From: Nannocystis punicea
GTDB lineage: Bacteria > Myxococcota_A > Polyangia > Nannocystales > Nannocystaceae
Assembly (NCBI RefSeq): GCF_026965555.1
Contig: NZ_CP114040.1
Location: 10,390,001-10,454,000 of the forward strand
Direction of reading: 5' to 3'
Length of the DNA stretch: 64,000 nt
Shown: piece by piece, positions 8,003 to 15,503 of the stretch
How the letters are laid out: each line of letters begins with the position of its first letter
Position numbering within the stretch: the stretch's first letter is position 1
Notes under the pieces: generated by a model
The model's database searches: none
The model's input: only the letters and a program-made list of their open reading frames with translations
Told to the model about the DNA's origin: nothing
Made by a program: the position numbers and the translations under genes

Positions 8003-8203
8003 CTACGCCCCGCGCATCGGGCTCTTGGGCTTGTCCGGCCGCGGCGCCGCGGGCACTCGCTCCGGACGATCGGGACCCTTGGGCGGGGCGACGTCCTTCG
8101 GCGGCGGCGGCTTGTCGATCTCGGTCGGCGCGGGGTCGGAGGATTGCGTCGCGACGTCCCTCGCGGCGCGGATGGATGAATTGACGGGTCGTTCGTGGGT
8201 CAT
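8003..8203 (-). CDS. Small proline-rich protein between kinase and CHAT protease
   Basis: This 66-residue product begins MTHERPVNSSIRAARDVATQ and continues as a Pro/Lys/Asp-rich, probably disordered chain with PPPPKDVAPPKGPDRPER. An alternative start at 8233 adds ten residues. It is not recognised as any family. It lies 45 bases after the kinase gene and six bases before the EAD-CHAT gene, all on one strand, so it is probably translated as part of the operon. Ser and Thr residues in its N-terminal third could be kinase targets, and it might bridge kinase and protease; that is inference. It may instead be spurious, since disordered frames are common in GC-rich DNA. Confidence 0.45.
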   Translation of the reverse strand: MTHERPVNSSIRAARDVATQSSDPAPTEIDKPPPPKDVAPPKGPDRPERVPAAPRPDKPKSPMRGA

Positions 8204-8248
8204 GGCGGTCGTTGCGTGTACACAAGTGCCCACGCGCGGACGTATCGA

Positions 8249-11134
8249 TCAAGGCTTCGACGCGAGCCAGGCCTGAATCACGTCAGCGTCCTCAGGCCGA
8301 CCGGCGCTTCGGAAGAAGTCGAGCGCCGAGGTCGCCAACCCCCATGCCTCGGGCGCATCGCGGCCGAGGGCGCGTGCGAGGGCGAAGCGCAGGCGGGCCG
8401 CGAGCAGCGGATCGGGCGCCGCGGACAGCAACTCGAGCCCGGCCTCGGCGTGGCGGGCAGCCGCGGTGCGGTCGTCGGCCGCGAGGGCGACGTCGGCGGC
8501 CACGCGCAACACGAAGGCGCCGAGCCCCGGGTCCTCGGCCCGCCGCGCCGGCGGCCACCGCTCCAGCGCCACGGCCATGCGCTGAAGGGCGCGGCCGACG
8601 TCGCGGAGCTCCGGCCTGTCGATCAAGAGATCGGCGGCGCTCGCCGACAGCAGCGCAAAGTTGATGGCGTGGACCGGGAGATCGACCTCCATGAGCGCCG
8701 CGATCGCGTGCTCGTAGGTCGCCAGCGCCTCCGCGTACTTCTCGGCGCCCGCCAGCTCGCGGCCGAGGAAGACTGCCACGTACACGCGCTCGTCCAGGAG
8801 CGCCGGTTCGTCGGGGTGCCGGCGGAGGATCGCGTCAGCGCGGCTGGCGATGCGCGTCACCTCGGCGGCGTCGCCCTCGCGATCGTGGAGCCGCGCCAGC
8901 GCGACGTCGACGCTGACCAGCAGGACGCTGTCGGGCCCGAACGCCTCGGCGTAGAGGTCGCGCGCGCGGGTCAACTCGCGCCTGGCCTCGGCGCGCCGGC
9001 CCGCGTTCAGCAGGTGCTTGCCGAGCTCCTCCGCGTAAAGAGGATGCGCGTCGCTGCCGACGAACTCCGCGAGCGCCGCCCGGGCCTCCTCGGCCCGCGC
9101 AGCCGCCTCGTCGGCCTCGCCGCGCGCCGCTGCCAGCGCCGCCTCCAGACGCGGGAGGTTGTAGTGCCACAGACCGACGGGCGGATCGACCCGCAGGTGC
9201 TCCCTGGCCGACGCCAGCACCGGTCCGGCCTCGTCGACGCGACCGAGCCGCAGCAGTCGATCGGCGGTCCCCAGCTCGAGCTCGCCGAGGAGGCCGCCGC
9301 GGTCGCGCCCGGTCTGCCGCAGCCGGGCCAGCGTCTCCTGCTCCTGCCACGCAGCGGCGTCGAGGTCGTGGCAGACCACGGTCGCGCTCGTCAACAGCAG
9401 CGAGGCGTCGGCCGCGGCGAAGCTGTCGCGCGCGCCGTCGGCGAGGACCCGCGCCTCTCGCAGGTTCGTCACCGCCTCGGCGCCGCGACGCAGCCGCAGC
9501 TGCGTGCGGCCGAGGTCGTACAGCGCCTGCGAGGTCGCCGGGTCGTACGCGACGTCCCGGGCACGCGCGACCGCATCGGCGAAGTGTTCGGCGGCCGCCG
9601 GAAACTCGCCGCGCAGCAGCGCCGCCTCGCCGTCGCGCCGCAGGCCGCGGACCACCGCCACGCCGACGGCTTGCTCGGCCGTGGGCGGCGCGACGTCGGC
9701 CGCCAGAAATTGCGGATCGAGGCAGCGAGCCACCGACCCGAGCGCGCCGTCGAGATCGCCCGGCGTGATCGCCAGACTCTTCACGTTCGGCGCCTGCAGC
9801 ACCGCGAGCACCGAGCGCAACGCGTCCTCGCGCTCGTCGAGGCAGGCAGTGGCGCGCGCGTGGCCGGCGTCGCCGACCTGGGCGTCGCGATGCACCTCGC
9901 ACAGCGCGACGCGACCGTCGCGGAGCGAGTCGGCGAAGCCGTCGAGGTGGTCGACGAGGACCGCCGCGATCTTCCGATCCGGCACCGGCAGCGACTCCGC
10001 CAGGCCGGCGGCGACCGACGGCGACCACAACGCGTCGACGCCGGCGCCGACGTCCTTGCAGGTGCCGGCGAGCGCGTGCGAACCGGCGAGCGCGACCCCG
10101 GCGCTGCACACGGCCGTGAGCGCGAACCAGGCGAACCGCCGCTGCCGACGCAGCCGATCGAGCGCAGCCACCAGCGCGGCCATGTCGGCGTGGCGCGCCT
10201 TCGGATCGCTCGCAAGCCCGCGGCGCAGCAGCTTCTCGAGCTCCGCCGGGACGCCGCGCGGGCGAGTCTTCGGGGCGACGATGCGACCGGCGCGCTGCTC
10301 GGCGAACAAGGCCTCCGCGGTCGCCCCCTCGTAGGGTCGCTGGCCGTAGATCGCCTCCCACAGCACCACGCAGAAGCTGAACTGGTCGGTGCGCGCGTCG
10401 AGCTCGTCGCGGCGGAACTGCTCCGGGGACATGTACGCCGGCGTGCCCGCGCCGCTGCGCGACCAAGCGCTCGGCTGAGTGTGCTCGAACTCGGCCCACA
10501 GGGCGTCGTCACGGGTCGCACCCATGTGACTGTCGAAGAAGGCCAGGCCGAAGTCGCCGATCCGCACCCGCCCGTCGGCGCCGACGAGGATGTTGGCCGG
10601 CTTGACGTCGCGGTGGATGATCCCGGAGGCGTGCGCCTCCGCCAGGCCGCGGCCGACGTCGACCAACCTGTCGAGCACCAACCGCGGGCTCGGCCTGGCC
10701 TCGGCCAGCCACACGTCGAGCGGCGCCCCGCGCACGTACTCCATCACCAGGTAGACCTCGTCGCAGTGCTCGCCGGCCGCGTGGATCTGCAGCACGTGCG
10801 GGTGACTGAACTGCGCCAGGTGCCGCGCCTCTCGCAGCAGCCGCTCGCGCGCCTCCGGATCGCCGGGCGTGCGCAGGACCTTGATCGCCACCTTGCGCAG
10901 CAGCTGCGTGTCCGCGGCGGCGAACACCACGCCCATCGCCCCCTCGCCGAGCTTGCCGAGCAGCGTAAAACACCCGCCGAGGATCACCGCAGTCCGCGGC
11001 TCGTCGGGGAACAGGCGCGCGCGTCCGTCGAGATAGGCGAACGCGGCGGCGATCCCGGGCCTCGTGCCGGCGTGGGCGATGTCCGGCGGCATCGCGTCGG
11101 AGTTTCGCATGGTGCTCGTGAACTCGACTGACAT
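8249..11134 (-). CDS. Ser/Thr protein kinase with TPR-like sensor domain (STK)
   Basis: The 961-residue protein starts with a complete eukaryote-type kinase domain: Gly-rich loop LGKLGEGAMGVVF (59-71), VAIK with Lys85, HRDVKPAN with catalytic Asp176, DFG at 194-196, and a SPEQ activation-segment end. A single hydrophobic helix (WFALTAVCSAGVALAGS, about 340-356) follows. The remaining 600 residues are all-helical with Ala/Leu-rich 34-residue-like periodicity typical of TPR arrays. Such kinases are common in myxobacteria and use the TPR part for partner binding. All catalytic residues are present, so it should be active. It heads the operon that ends with the EAD-CHAT protease. The divergent neighbour is a sigma factor. 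Confidence 0.9.
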   Translation of the reverse strand: MSVEFTSTMRNSDAMPPDIAHAGTRPGIAAAFAYLDGRARLFPDEPRTAVILGGCFTLLGKLGEGAMGVVFAAADTQLLRKVAIKVLRTPGDPEARERLLREARHLAQFSHPHVLQIHAAGEHCDEVYLVMEYVRGAPLDVWLAEARPSPRLVLDRLVDVGRGLAEAHASGIIHRDVKPANILVGADGRVRIGDFGLAFFDSHMGATRDDALWAEFEHTQPSAWSRSGAGTPAYMSPEQFRRDELDARTDQFSFCVVLWEAIYGQRPYEGATAEALFAEQRAGRIVAPKTRPRGVPAELEKLLRRGLASDPKARHADMAALVAALDRLRRQRRFAWFALTAVCSAGVALAGSHALAGTCKDVGAGVDALWSPSVAAGLAESLPVPDRKIAAVLVDHLDGFADSLRDGRVALCEVHRDAQVGDAGHARATACLDEREDALRSVLAVLQAPNVKSLAITPGDLDGALGSVARCLDPQFLAADVAPPTAEQAVGVAVVRGLRRDGEAALLRGEFPAAAEHFADAVARARDVAYDPATSQALYDLGRTQLRLRRGAEAVTNLREARVLADGARDSFAAADASLLLTSATVVCHDLDAAAWQEQETLARLRQTGRDRGGLLGELELGTADRLLRLGRVDEAGPVLASAREHLRVDPPVGLWHYNLPRLEAALAAARGEADEAAARAEEARAALAEFVGSDAHPLYAEELGKHLLNAGRRAEARRELTRARDLYAEAFGPDSVLLVSVDVALARLHDREGDAAEVTRIASRADAILRRHPDEPALLDERVYVAVFLGRELAGAEKYAEALATYEHAIAALMEVDLPVHAINFALLSASAADLLIDRPELRDVGRALQRMAVALERWPPARRAEDPGLGAFVLRVAADVALAADDRTAAARHAEAGLELLSAAPDPLLAARLRFALARALGRDAPEAWGLATSALDFFRSAGRPEDADVIQAWLASKP

Positions 11135-11375
11135 GGTCGGATGGGGAGTGTCAGCCGCACGGCCCGACGATCAGTGCGCGTCCGCAAGCACACGGCTCGT
11201 CGCCGCCTCCGCCGTGATCGGCCGGCTCTCCCGCGGGCACTTCCCCTGCGCCATGAGACGCCTCCGCGGACCGCCCGCCCTTTGGGTCGCGTGACAGCCC
11301 CCGGCCCGATGCGCGGCTCGCGCATGACGCCCGTGCGAAATTTTCTCGCGGGACGGTGATCGATCGGGCGCCCAC

Positions 11376-11400
11376 CGGGCCTTTTAAAAAGTGAGGCCCG
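11376..11400. promoter_or_regulatory. Inverted repeat in front of the sigma-factor gene
   Basis: Arms cgggcct and aggcccg enclose an AT-rich loop containing ttttaaaaa. The hairpin covers a possible GTG start at 11391 and ends two bases before the ATG at 11403. It could be an operator, an mRNA hairpin controlling the start, or a terminator of incoming transcripts. The 256 bp between kinase and sigma factor contain no dispersed palindrome. Confidence 0.4.
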
Positions 11401-11402
11401 CG

Positions 11403-12077
11403 ATGTCCACCGTCCCCCGAATCTCCGCCATGAAGCACGACGACCGCAGCGACGAAGCCCTCCACGACGCCCTCCTCGCCGGTGACAAGCACGCCGGCGC
11501 GGTCCTCTACGACCGCTACTTCCTCAAGCTCCGCGGCTACTTCATCAACAAGGTGGCCGACCCGAGCACGGGCGACGACCTGACCCAGAAGACCTTCGAG
11601 GTCGTCGTCTTCAAGCCCGAGACCTACGAGAAGCGCTCGGGCTTCCGCGCCTACCTGTTCGGGGTGGCGCACAACGTGCTCCGCAGCGACTACCGCCAGC
11701 GCAAGCGCGCCGCCGATCGCCGCGCCGACGTCGAGGACATCGAGGCCCTGCCGGTCGCCCAGCTGGGCCCGGGCGTGTCGACCCTGGCGGCGCAGAAGGC
11801 CGCCGCTCAGCGGCTGGTCGAGGCCCTGCGGCAGCTGCCGATCCACCAGCAATCGCTGTTCGAGATGTACTACTGGCAGGAGCTGTCGGGCTCGGAGATT
11901 GCCGAGATCTTCGGCTGCAAGGAGGCGACGGTGCGCGGCCGCCTGCGACTCGCCAAGCGTGCCCTTCTGGAAAAACTCGGCCTGCCGCACGACAGCCTCG
12001 CCGAGCTCCTCCGGGCCATGCGCGACATGGCCGGCTGGACCGAGTCGATCAAGCTGCAGCTCGCCGAGGGCCGCTGA
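11403..12077 (+). CDS. RNA polymerase sigma factor, ECF-like
   Basis: This protein of about 224 residues has sigma region 2 (GAVLYDRYFLKLRGYFINKV, DDLTQKTFEVVVF, FRAYLFGVAHNVLRSDYRQ) and region 4 (LRQLPIHQQSLFEMYYWQE, SGSEIAEIFGCKEATVRGRL). That is the two-domain layout of group 4 sigma factors that direct RNA polymerase to special promoters. No anti-sigma factor is visible nearby. The preceding divergent gene is the kinase of the CHAT operon, so the two may be functionally linked. Starts at GTG 11391, ATG 11403 and ATG 11430 are possible. ATG 11403 is chosen because the GTG lies inside an inverted repeat. Confidence 0.85.
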   Translation: MSTVPRISAMKHDDRSDEALHDALLAGDKHAGAVLYDRYFLKLRGYFINKVADPSTGDDLTQKTFEVVVFKPETYEKRSGFRAYLFGVAHNVLRSDYRQRKRAADRRADVEDIEALPVAQLGPGVSTLAAQKAAAQRLVEALRQLPIHQQSLFEMYYWQELSGSEIAEIFGCKEATVRGRLRLAKRALLEKLGLPHDSLAELLRAMRDMAGWTESIKLQLAEGR

Positions 12078-12202
12078 CCGCGGAGCCGGCCCGGCGTCGA
12101 CGCAGACGCGAACCGACGAACAGCGGCCCCGTCCGCCTCACTCCCTGACGTCCCTCGACGAGCCCCGCGCTCGACTTCGTGCGACCTCGCGGCCGGGCCG
12201 CG

Positions 12203-12231
12203 TTGTGTTCGTCGGCCAGGCCGACTATGGT
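12203..12231 (+). promoter_or_regulatory. Putative promoter of the lipoprotein at 12238
   Basis: TTGTGT at 12203-12208 and TATGGT at 12226-12231 are separated by 17 bp, and the -10 box ends six bases before the GTG start. The TATGGT hexamer and the six-base gap are the same as at 836-848. A leaderless transcript is likely. Confidence 0.5.
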
Positions 12232-12237
12232 CGCCGC

Positions 12238-13317
12238 GTGGATCTTCGCCTGCGTCGCCTCGCGGTCGGATGGGGCCTCCTCGCGCTCGGGTGCAACACC
12301 AGTGAGCCGAACCTCAGCGGCCAACCCGTGCCGGAGACATCGCCCGGCCCTTCCAGCGCCCCCGACCCGACCGGCTCCGGCGATCTGTCCGACACGAACA
12401 CGACCGACGAGGTCGAGCCGACCACCACCACCGGCGAGGTCGAACCGACCACCACGGCCAGCGCCACGAGTGCGCCGAGTGGGCCGCTGAGCGTCGACCT
12501 CGACGCCCTGCTCTTGACCTTCCCCGACGGCTGCGTCGGCCCGGGCGTCACCCTCGACGCGCTCATCGCCGACGGCATCGTCGTGCCTGACGGCGACGCC
12601 GCCGCGACGCCGACCTGCCAGCTCGTGGCCGGCCGCGGCATGGGCTCGCGCGACTTCGACGACGACGCGAACACGCCGGACTCCTTCCCTCCCGGCATCA
12701 TGGTCGACCCGTCGACCTGCGAGCTCGCGGGCGCGGTCGACGACGCCCTGCCGTTCGGCGTCCACGCCTTCATCGTCACCCTCGAGCAGGAAGGCGTCGC
12801 CGCCCACCTCCCGTACTGCATCGCCAAGACGGACCAGCCGGCGGCCGCCTACGCCGTCGAGCGCGTGGACCAGGGCGACGACCGCACCCACTCGCCCGGG
12901 CTGTGGCGAGCCCAGTCCGACGGCCCCGACATCCACTACGGCGACGACACCCCGGACCCGCAAGTGCTCGTCCACGGCCCGCCGGAGTGCGCCGGGATCC
13001 AGTGCTACTACGCCTACTACCTCCACTACAACGGCCTGTCCCAGGCCGCACAGGTCACCGCGAGCCCGGCGAGCAAGACGGTGCTCGACGGCGTCGACAG
13101 CTTCACGCACGCGATCCGCATCGACGAGCTCGCGCAGGACCTGCCGCCGGAGCTGGTCGCCCGCCCGTTCGTCGTCAACGTCACCTTCGAGTACTGCATG
13201 GCCGACAACAACGTCGACTGCGGCAACACCGAGCCCGATCCCGCGACCAAGATCGCCCTCATCCGCGAGAACGGCGGCGGCAGCGGCTACGCCTTCGCGC
13301 TCGTGGTCCTGCCGTGA
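12238..13317 (+). CDS. Lipoprotein with Thr-rich linker, function unknown
   Basis: The 359-residue product begins with a lipoprotein signal ending LLALGC, then a low-complexity Thr/Pro/Glu linker (EPTTTTGEVEPTTT) to about residue 85, and a globular part of about 270 residues with several Cys. Repeated PDGCVGPGVTL-, CQLVAGRGMGSRDF- and CYYAYYLHYN-like segments look like a beta-rich extracellular domain, but I recognise no family. The linker type is shared with the lipoproteins at 24234, 28610, 53979 and 54923 and probably spaces the domain from the membrane. The GTG start follows a good -10 box by six bases. The gene converges on another lipoprotein gene. Confidence 0.7.
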   Translation: MDLRLRRLAVGWGLLALGCNTSEPNLSGQPVPETSPGPSSAPDPTGSGDLSDTNTTDEVEPTTTTGEVEPTTTASATSAPSGPLSVDLDALLLTFPDGCVGPGVTLDALIADGIVVPDGDAAATPTCQLVAGRGMGSRDFDDDANTPDSFPPGIMVDPSTCELAGAVDDALPFGVHAFIVTLEQEGVAAHLPYCIAKTDQPAAAYAVERVDQGDDRTHSPGLWRAQSDGPDIHYGDDTPDPQVLVHGPPECAGIQCYYAYYLHYNGLSQAAQVTASPASKTVLDGVDSFTHAIRIDELAQDLPPELVARPFVVNVTFEYCMADNNVDCGNTEPDPATKIALIRENGGGSGYAFALVVLP

Positions 13318-13331
13318 TCTTTAATTAAAAG

Positions 13332-13351
13332 ACATGCTCGATCGAGCATGT
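13332..13351. terminator. Perfect 20-bp palindrome between convergent genes
   Basis: The sequence acatgctcgatcgagcatgt is a perfect palindrome, preceded by the AT-rich tctttaattaaaaga. It lies in the 45-bp gap between two convergent lipoprotein genes and could terminate transcription from both sides. The following gtcccatgagacat is a degenerate member of the dispersed family. Confidence 0.6.
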
Positions 13352-13362
13352 CCCATGAGACA

Positions 13363-13818
13363 TCACTCCGCGTGCGCCACCATGAACTCGAGCGCCGCCG
13401 TGCACGGGAACTGCACCTTCGTCACCGCGGATACCAGCGAGCACTGCGTCCCGCTGCAGGTCGCCCGCGCGTCGCGTCGCCCGCTGCCCTCCGTCTCCGA
13501 GGTGAAGCTGCCCACCTCGGTCAGGGTCACGTCGACCGTCGCGCCGGACAGCTTCGCCCGCAGCACGTGCTGCGGGCACTCGAACTCCTTGCCCGACAGC
13601 TCGCACGGGATCGCCCCGTTGGCCTCGTCCGGCGTGATGGTGAAGGTCCCGTCGCCGTTGGCCTTCAGCGCGAAGTCGACCGACAGCATGTCGGAGATCG
13701 TCCCGCAGCCGTCGTCGAAGATCTCGCCGACCGCGAACTCCCACCGCCCGTCGCGCGGCTCGAACTCCGGCCCGCAAGCAGACAACAACGACAAGCCGAG
13801 CAGCCACGCACGCGTCAT
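13363..13818 (-). CDS. Small secreted lipoprotein, function unknown
   Basis: The protein is 151 residues from the ATG at 13818. The signal MTRAWLLGLSLLSACG has a clear lipobox at Cys17. The mature part is beta-rich with three to four cysteines (GCGTISD, IPCELSGKEFECPQHVL, ATCSGTQCSL, FPCTAALEF) that could form disulfides. No family is recognised. A longer reading to 13884 is open but lacks a signal sequence, so the internal ATG is preferred. It is supported by a TTGGGT-17-TAGCCT promoter ending seven bases before it. Confidence 0.7.
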   Translation of the reverse strand: MTRAWLLGLSLLSACGPEFEPRDGRWEFAVGEIFDDGCGTISDMLSVDFALKANGDGTFTITPDEANGAIPCELSGKEFECPQHVLRAKLSGATVDVTLTEVGSFTSETEGSGRRDARATCSGTQCSLVSAVTKVQFPCTAALEFMVAHAE

Positions 13819-13825
13819 GACTCGC

Positions 13826-13854
13826 AGGCTAGCAGACTCTGCGCGGTGACCCAA
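13826..13854 (-). promoter_or_regulatory. Putative promoter of the small lipoprotein
   Basis: On the minus strand TTGGGT (13854-13849) and TAGCCT (13831-13826) are 17 bp apart. The -10 box ends seven bases before the ATG at 13818, suggesting a leaderless mRNA. Confidence 0.5.
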
Positions 13855-13900
13855 ACCTTTCGCGCCGGCCTCTCGCTGCGACAATGCCCCGATCGCGGCG

Positions 13901-14701
13901 CTAGCCCGGCTTGCGCATGAACACCAGGTACTGGTACGGGAGCAGCTCGCGGTCGGTGCGCTCGTGGGACAACCCGAGCTTCTGCAGGTGAGCCGCCACG
14001 ATCGCGTCGTCGACGCGCATCGCCGCCGGCGGCCCCGGTGCGTCGTCCGGCGCGTCTTTCTTGAAATCGACGACCACCAACAGCCCGCCCGGCTTCAGCG
14101 CGTCGCGGACCTTGCCGAAGAAGCGCGAGGGCTCCTCGATGTGGTGGTAGGTGTCGACCATCAGCGCCACGTCGAGGCCCTCGGGCAGCTTCGGATCGGC
14201 GCTGGCGCCCTCGACCGTGGTCACGTTGGCGAGGCCCTCCTTGGTCGCGCGCTCGCCGATCCACTTCACCATGTCGGGCTCGAGGTCGTTGGCGATCACC
14301 CGGCCCTGCGGCACCGCCTTCGCCAGCCGCACCGTGAAGTACCCGGTGCCGGCGCCGAGGTCGGCGACCGTCATCGCCGGCGTCAGCTTCAGCGCCGCCA
14401 CCACCTCGTCCGGCTTCTGCCAGGCCGCGCGGTCCGGGCTGTCGAACTGGGCCGTCCACTCGGCCGCGTTGTCGAAGCGGTGGTGCTTGTGGTGCCCGCG
14501 CCCGCGGTGGTCGGAGTAGGCCAGCGCCTCCTCCTCGTGCTCCTGCGCGTGGTAGGCCCGCTCCTTGCTGGCCTCGTGGTCATGTCCTTTGGGACCTGTA
14601 GTCTCGGGCATGTTCTTCGCGTCATGTCCCGCGGGCGGGGCGGCCGGCTTGCCGCACCCGACCAGGGCCCCGGCGATCGCGGCGATCACGGCTGTTCGCA
14701 T
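13901..14701 (-). CDS. SAM-dependent methyltransferase with a lipoprotein signal
   Basis: The first 16 residues, ending GALVGC, form a lipoprotein signal. Residues 20-75 are His/Glu-rich and low in complexity (HDHEASKERAYHAQEHEEE, HRGRGHHKHHRF). The rest is a class I methyltransferase: ADLGAGTGYFTVRLA (SAM-binding motif I), VIANDLEPDMVKWI, VDTYHHIEEP and GGLLVVVDFKK. A lipid-anchored methyltransferase outside the cytoplasm would have no obvious supply of SAM, which is puzzling. The His-rich part may bind metal. The linker includes two in-frame palindromic repeats (14581-14640). The start lies 15 bases after the HAD gene stop, so co-transcription is possible, but a -10 box also stands six bases upstream. 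Confidence 0.8.
   Translation of the reverse strand: MRTAVIAAIAGALVGCGKPAAPPAGHDAKNMPETTGPKGHDHEASKERAYHAQEHEEEALAYSDHRGRGHHKHHRFDNAAEWTAQFDSPDRAAWQKPDEVVAALKLTPAMTVADLGAGTGYFTVRLAKAVPQGRVIANDLEPDMVKWIGERATKEGLANVTTVEGASADPKLPEGLDVALMVDTYHHIEEPSRFFGKVRDALKPGGLLVVVDFKKDAPDDAPGPPAAMRVDDAIVAAHLQKLGLSHERTDRELLPYQYLVFMRKPG
14581..14640. repeat. Palindromic repeats inside the methyltransferase gene
   Basis: The copies catgtcctttgggacctg (14581-14598) and catgttcttcgcgtcatgtcc (14609-14629) are translated in the disordered segment between the lipidated Cys and the His-rich stretch (HDAKNMPETTGPKGHDHE). The catalytic domain is untouched. Confidence 0.65.
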
Positions 14702-14707
14702 GACCGG

Positions 14708-14736
14708 AACATACCCTCAGCGCAGCAGCGCGGAAA
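14708..14736 (-). promoter_or_regulatory. Possible promoter of the lipoprotein methyltransferase
   Basis: On the minus strand TTTCCG (14736-14731) and TATGTT (14713-14708) are 17 bp apart, and the -10 box ends six bases before the ATG at 14701. The -35 hexamer falls inside the end of the HAD gene, so this may supplement read-through from upstream. Confidence 0.35.
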
Positions 14737-15391
14737 GCCGCGCGCGCACCCCCGGCCACGGCGTCCACGTCGGGTCGGGCGGGTCGCCGCCGGCCAGCAC
14801 GCCGAGGAAGCGCATGCCGCAGGTCTCGGCGAACCGCTGATCGGCGAACGCACGGTCGCCGACCATGACCATGCGCTCGCCGGGCAGCCCCATGCCGGCC
14901 AGGGTCCGCGCCGCCATGCGCGCCGCCGGCTTCATCGCCCCGTGCTCCTCGGTCACCAGCGAGAAGTGGAACAGCGCCGGGTCGATGCCGAGCGCGCGCA
15001 GGCGGTCGTGGGCGCCGCGGTAGTCGCTGACGAGCCCGAGCCGCAGGCCGCCGGCGCGCAGCCGCAGCAGCAGCTGGGCGGCCCCCGGGTAGGCCCGCCC
15101 GGCCCGCTCGACCCCCCGCAGCACCTGCGGCTCGTAGCGCTCGGCGATCCACCGGCGCCAGGTCTCCTGCCCGCGCGCGTCGCTCGCCAGCCGCTGCAGC
15201 GTCTCGCGCGCCAGCGCCCCGGCGTCGTCGAAATCGACCCCGGCCAGCCCGGTCCGCACCTTCGTGTACCGGAGCAGCCGCGGCAGCGCCGGCAACATCC
15301 GCGACAGCACCCACCGCTCGACCGGCCGCTTGTCGTACAGCGTCCCGTCGAGGTCGAACACGACCCCGGCGATCGCTCCTTCACTGGCCAT
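14717..15391 (-). CDS. HAD-superfamily hydrolase
   Basis: The 224-residue protein has the four HAD motifs: I, VVFDLDGTLYDKRP, with the nucleophile Asp and the acid-base Asp; II, GLVSDYRG; III, the Lys in EHGAMKPA; and IV, MVMVGDRAFADQRF. The helical cap after motif I (about residues 20-95) identifies subfamily IA, that is phosphatases of small metabolites such as phosphoglycolate or sugar phosphates. The actual substrate is not evident. The gene is flanked by palindrome clusters upstream (15428-15489) and by the lipoprotein methyltransferase 15 bases downstream on the same strand. Confidence 0.85.
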   Translation of the reverse strand: MASEGAIAGVVFDLDGTLYDKRPVERWVLSRMLPALPRLLRYTKVRTGLAGVDFDDAGALARETLQRLASDARGQETWRRWIAERYEPQVLRGVERAGRAYPGAAQLLLRLRAGGLRLGLVSDYRGAHDRLRALGIDPALFHFSLVTEEHGAMKPAARMAARTLAGMGLPGERMVMVGDRAFADQRFAETCGMRFLGVLAGGDPPDPTWTPWPGVRARLSALLR

Positions 15392-15427
15392 CGTCGCCCC
15401 TCCGCTCGTTCGTCACATGAACGTCAA

Positions 15428-15489
15428 GACATGTCTCTTTTGTCATGTCTTTTGTCACCGGTCCCTCGCGACATGCCCTCTCGGCCAGG
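15428..15489. repeat. Palindromic repeat cluster between crtB and the HAD gene
   Basis: Overlapping degenerate copies: gacatgtctcttttgtcatgtc, then ggtccctcgcgacatgccc and ccctctcggccagg. They fill most of the 112 bp between the crtB stop and the HAD start and could act as a transcription barrier. Confidence 0.6.
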
Positions 15490-15503
15490 CGCCTCGATTG
15501 TCA

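Noticed and set aside
8195..11131. Long plus-strand open frame opposite the kinase gene
   Set aside because: It is antisense to a kinase with all catalytic motifs. GC-rich genes with G/C third positions open long frames on the other strand; the peptide is Arg/Val/Ala-rich without any domain.
11376..11400. GTG at 11391 as sigma-factor start
   Set aside because: It lies inside an inverted repeat and adds four residues before a good ATG at 11403; kept only as an alternative.
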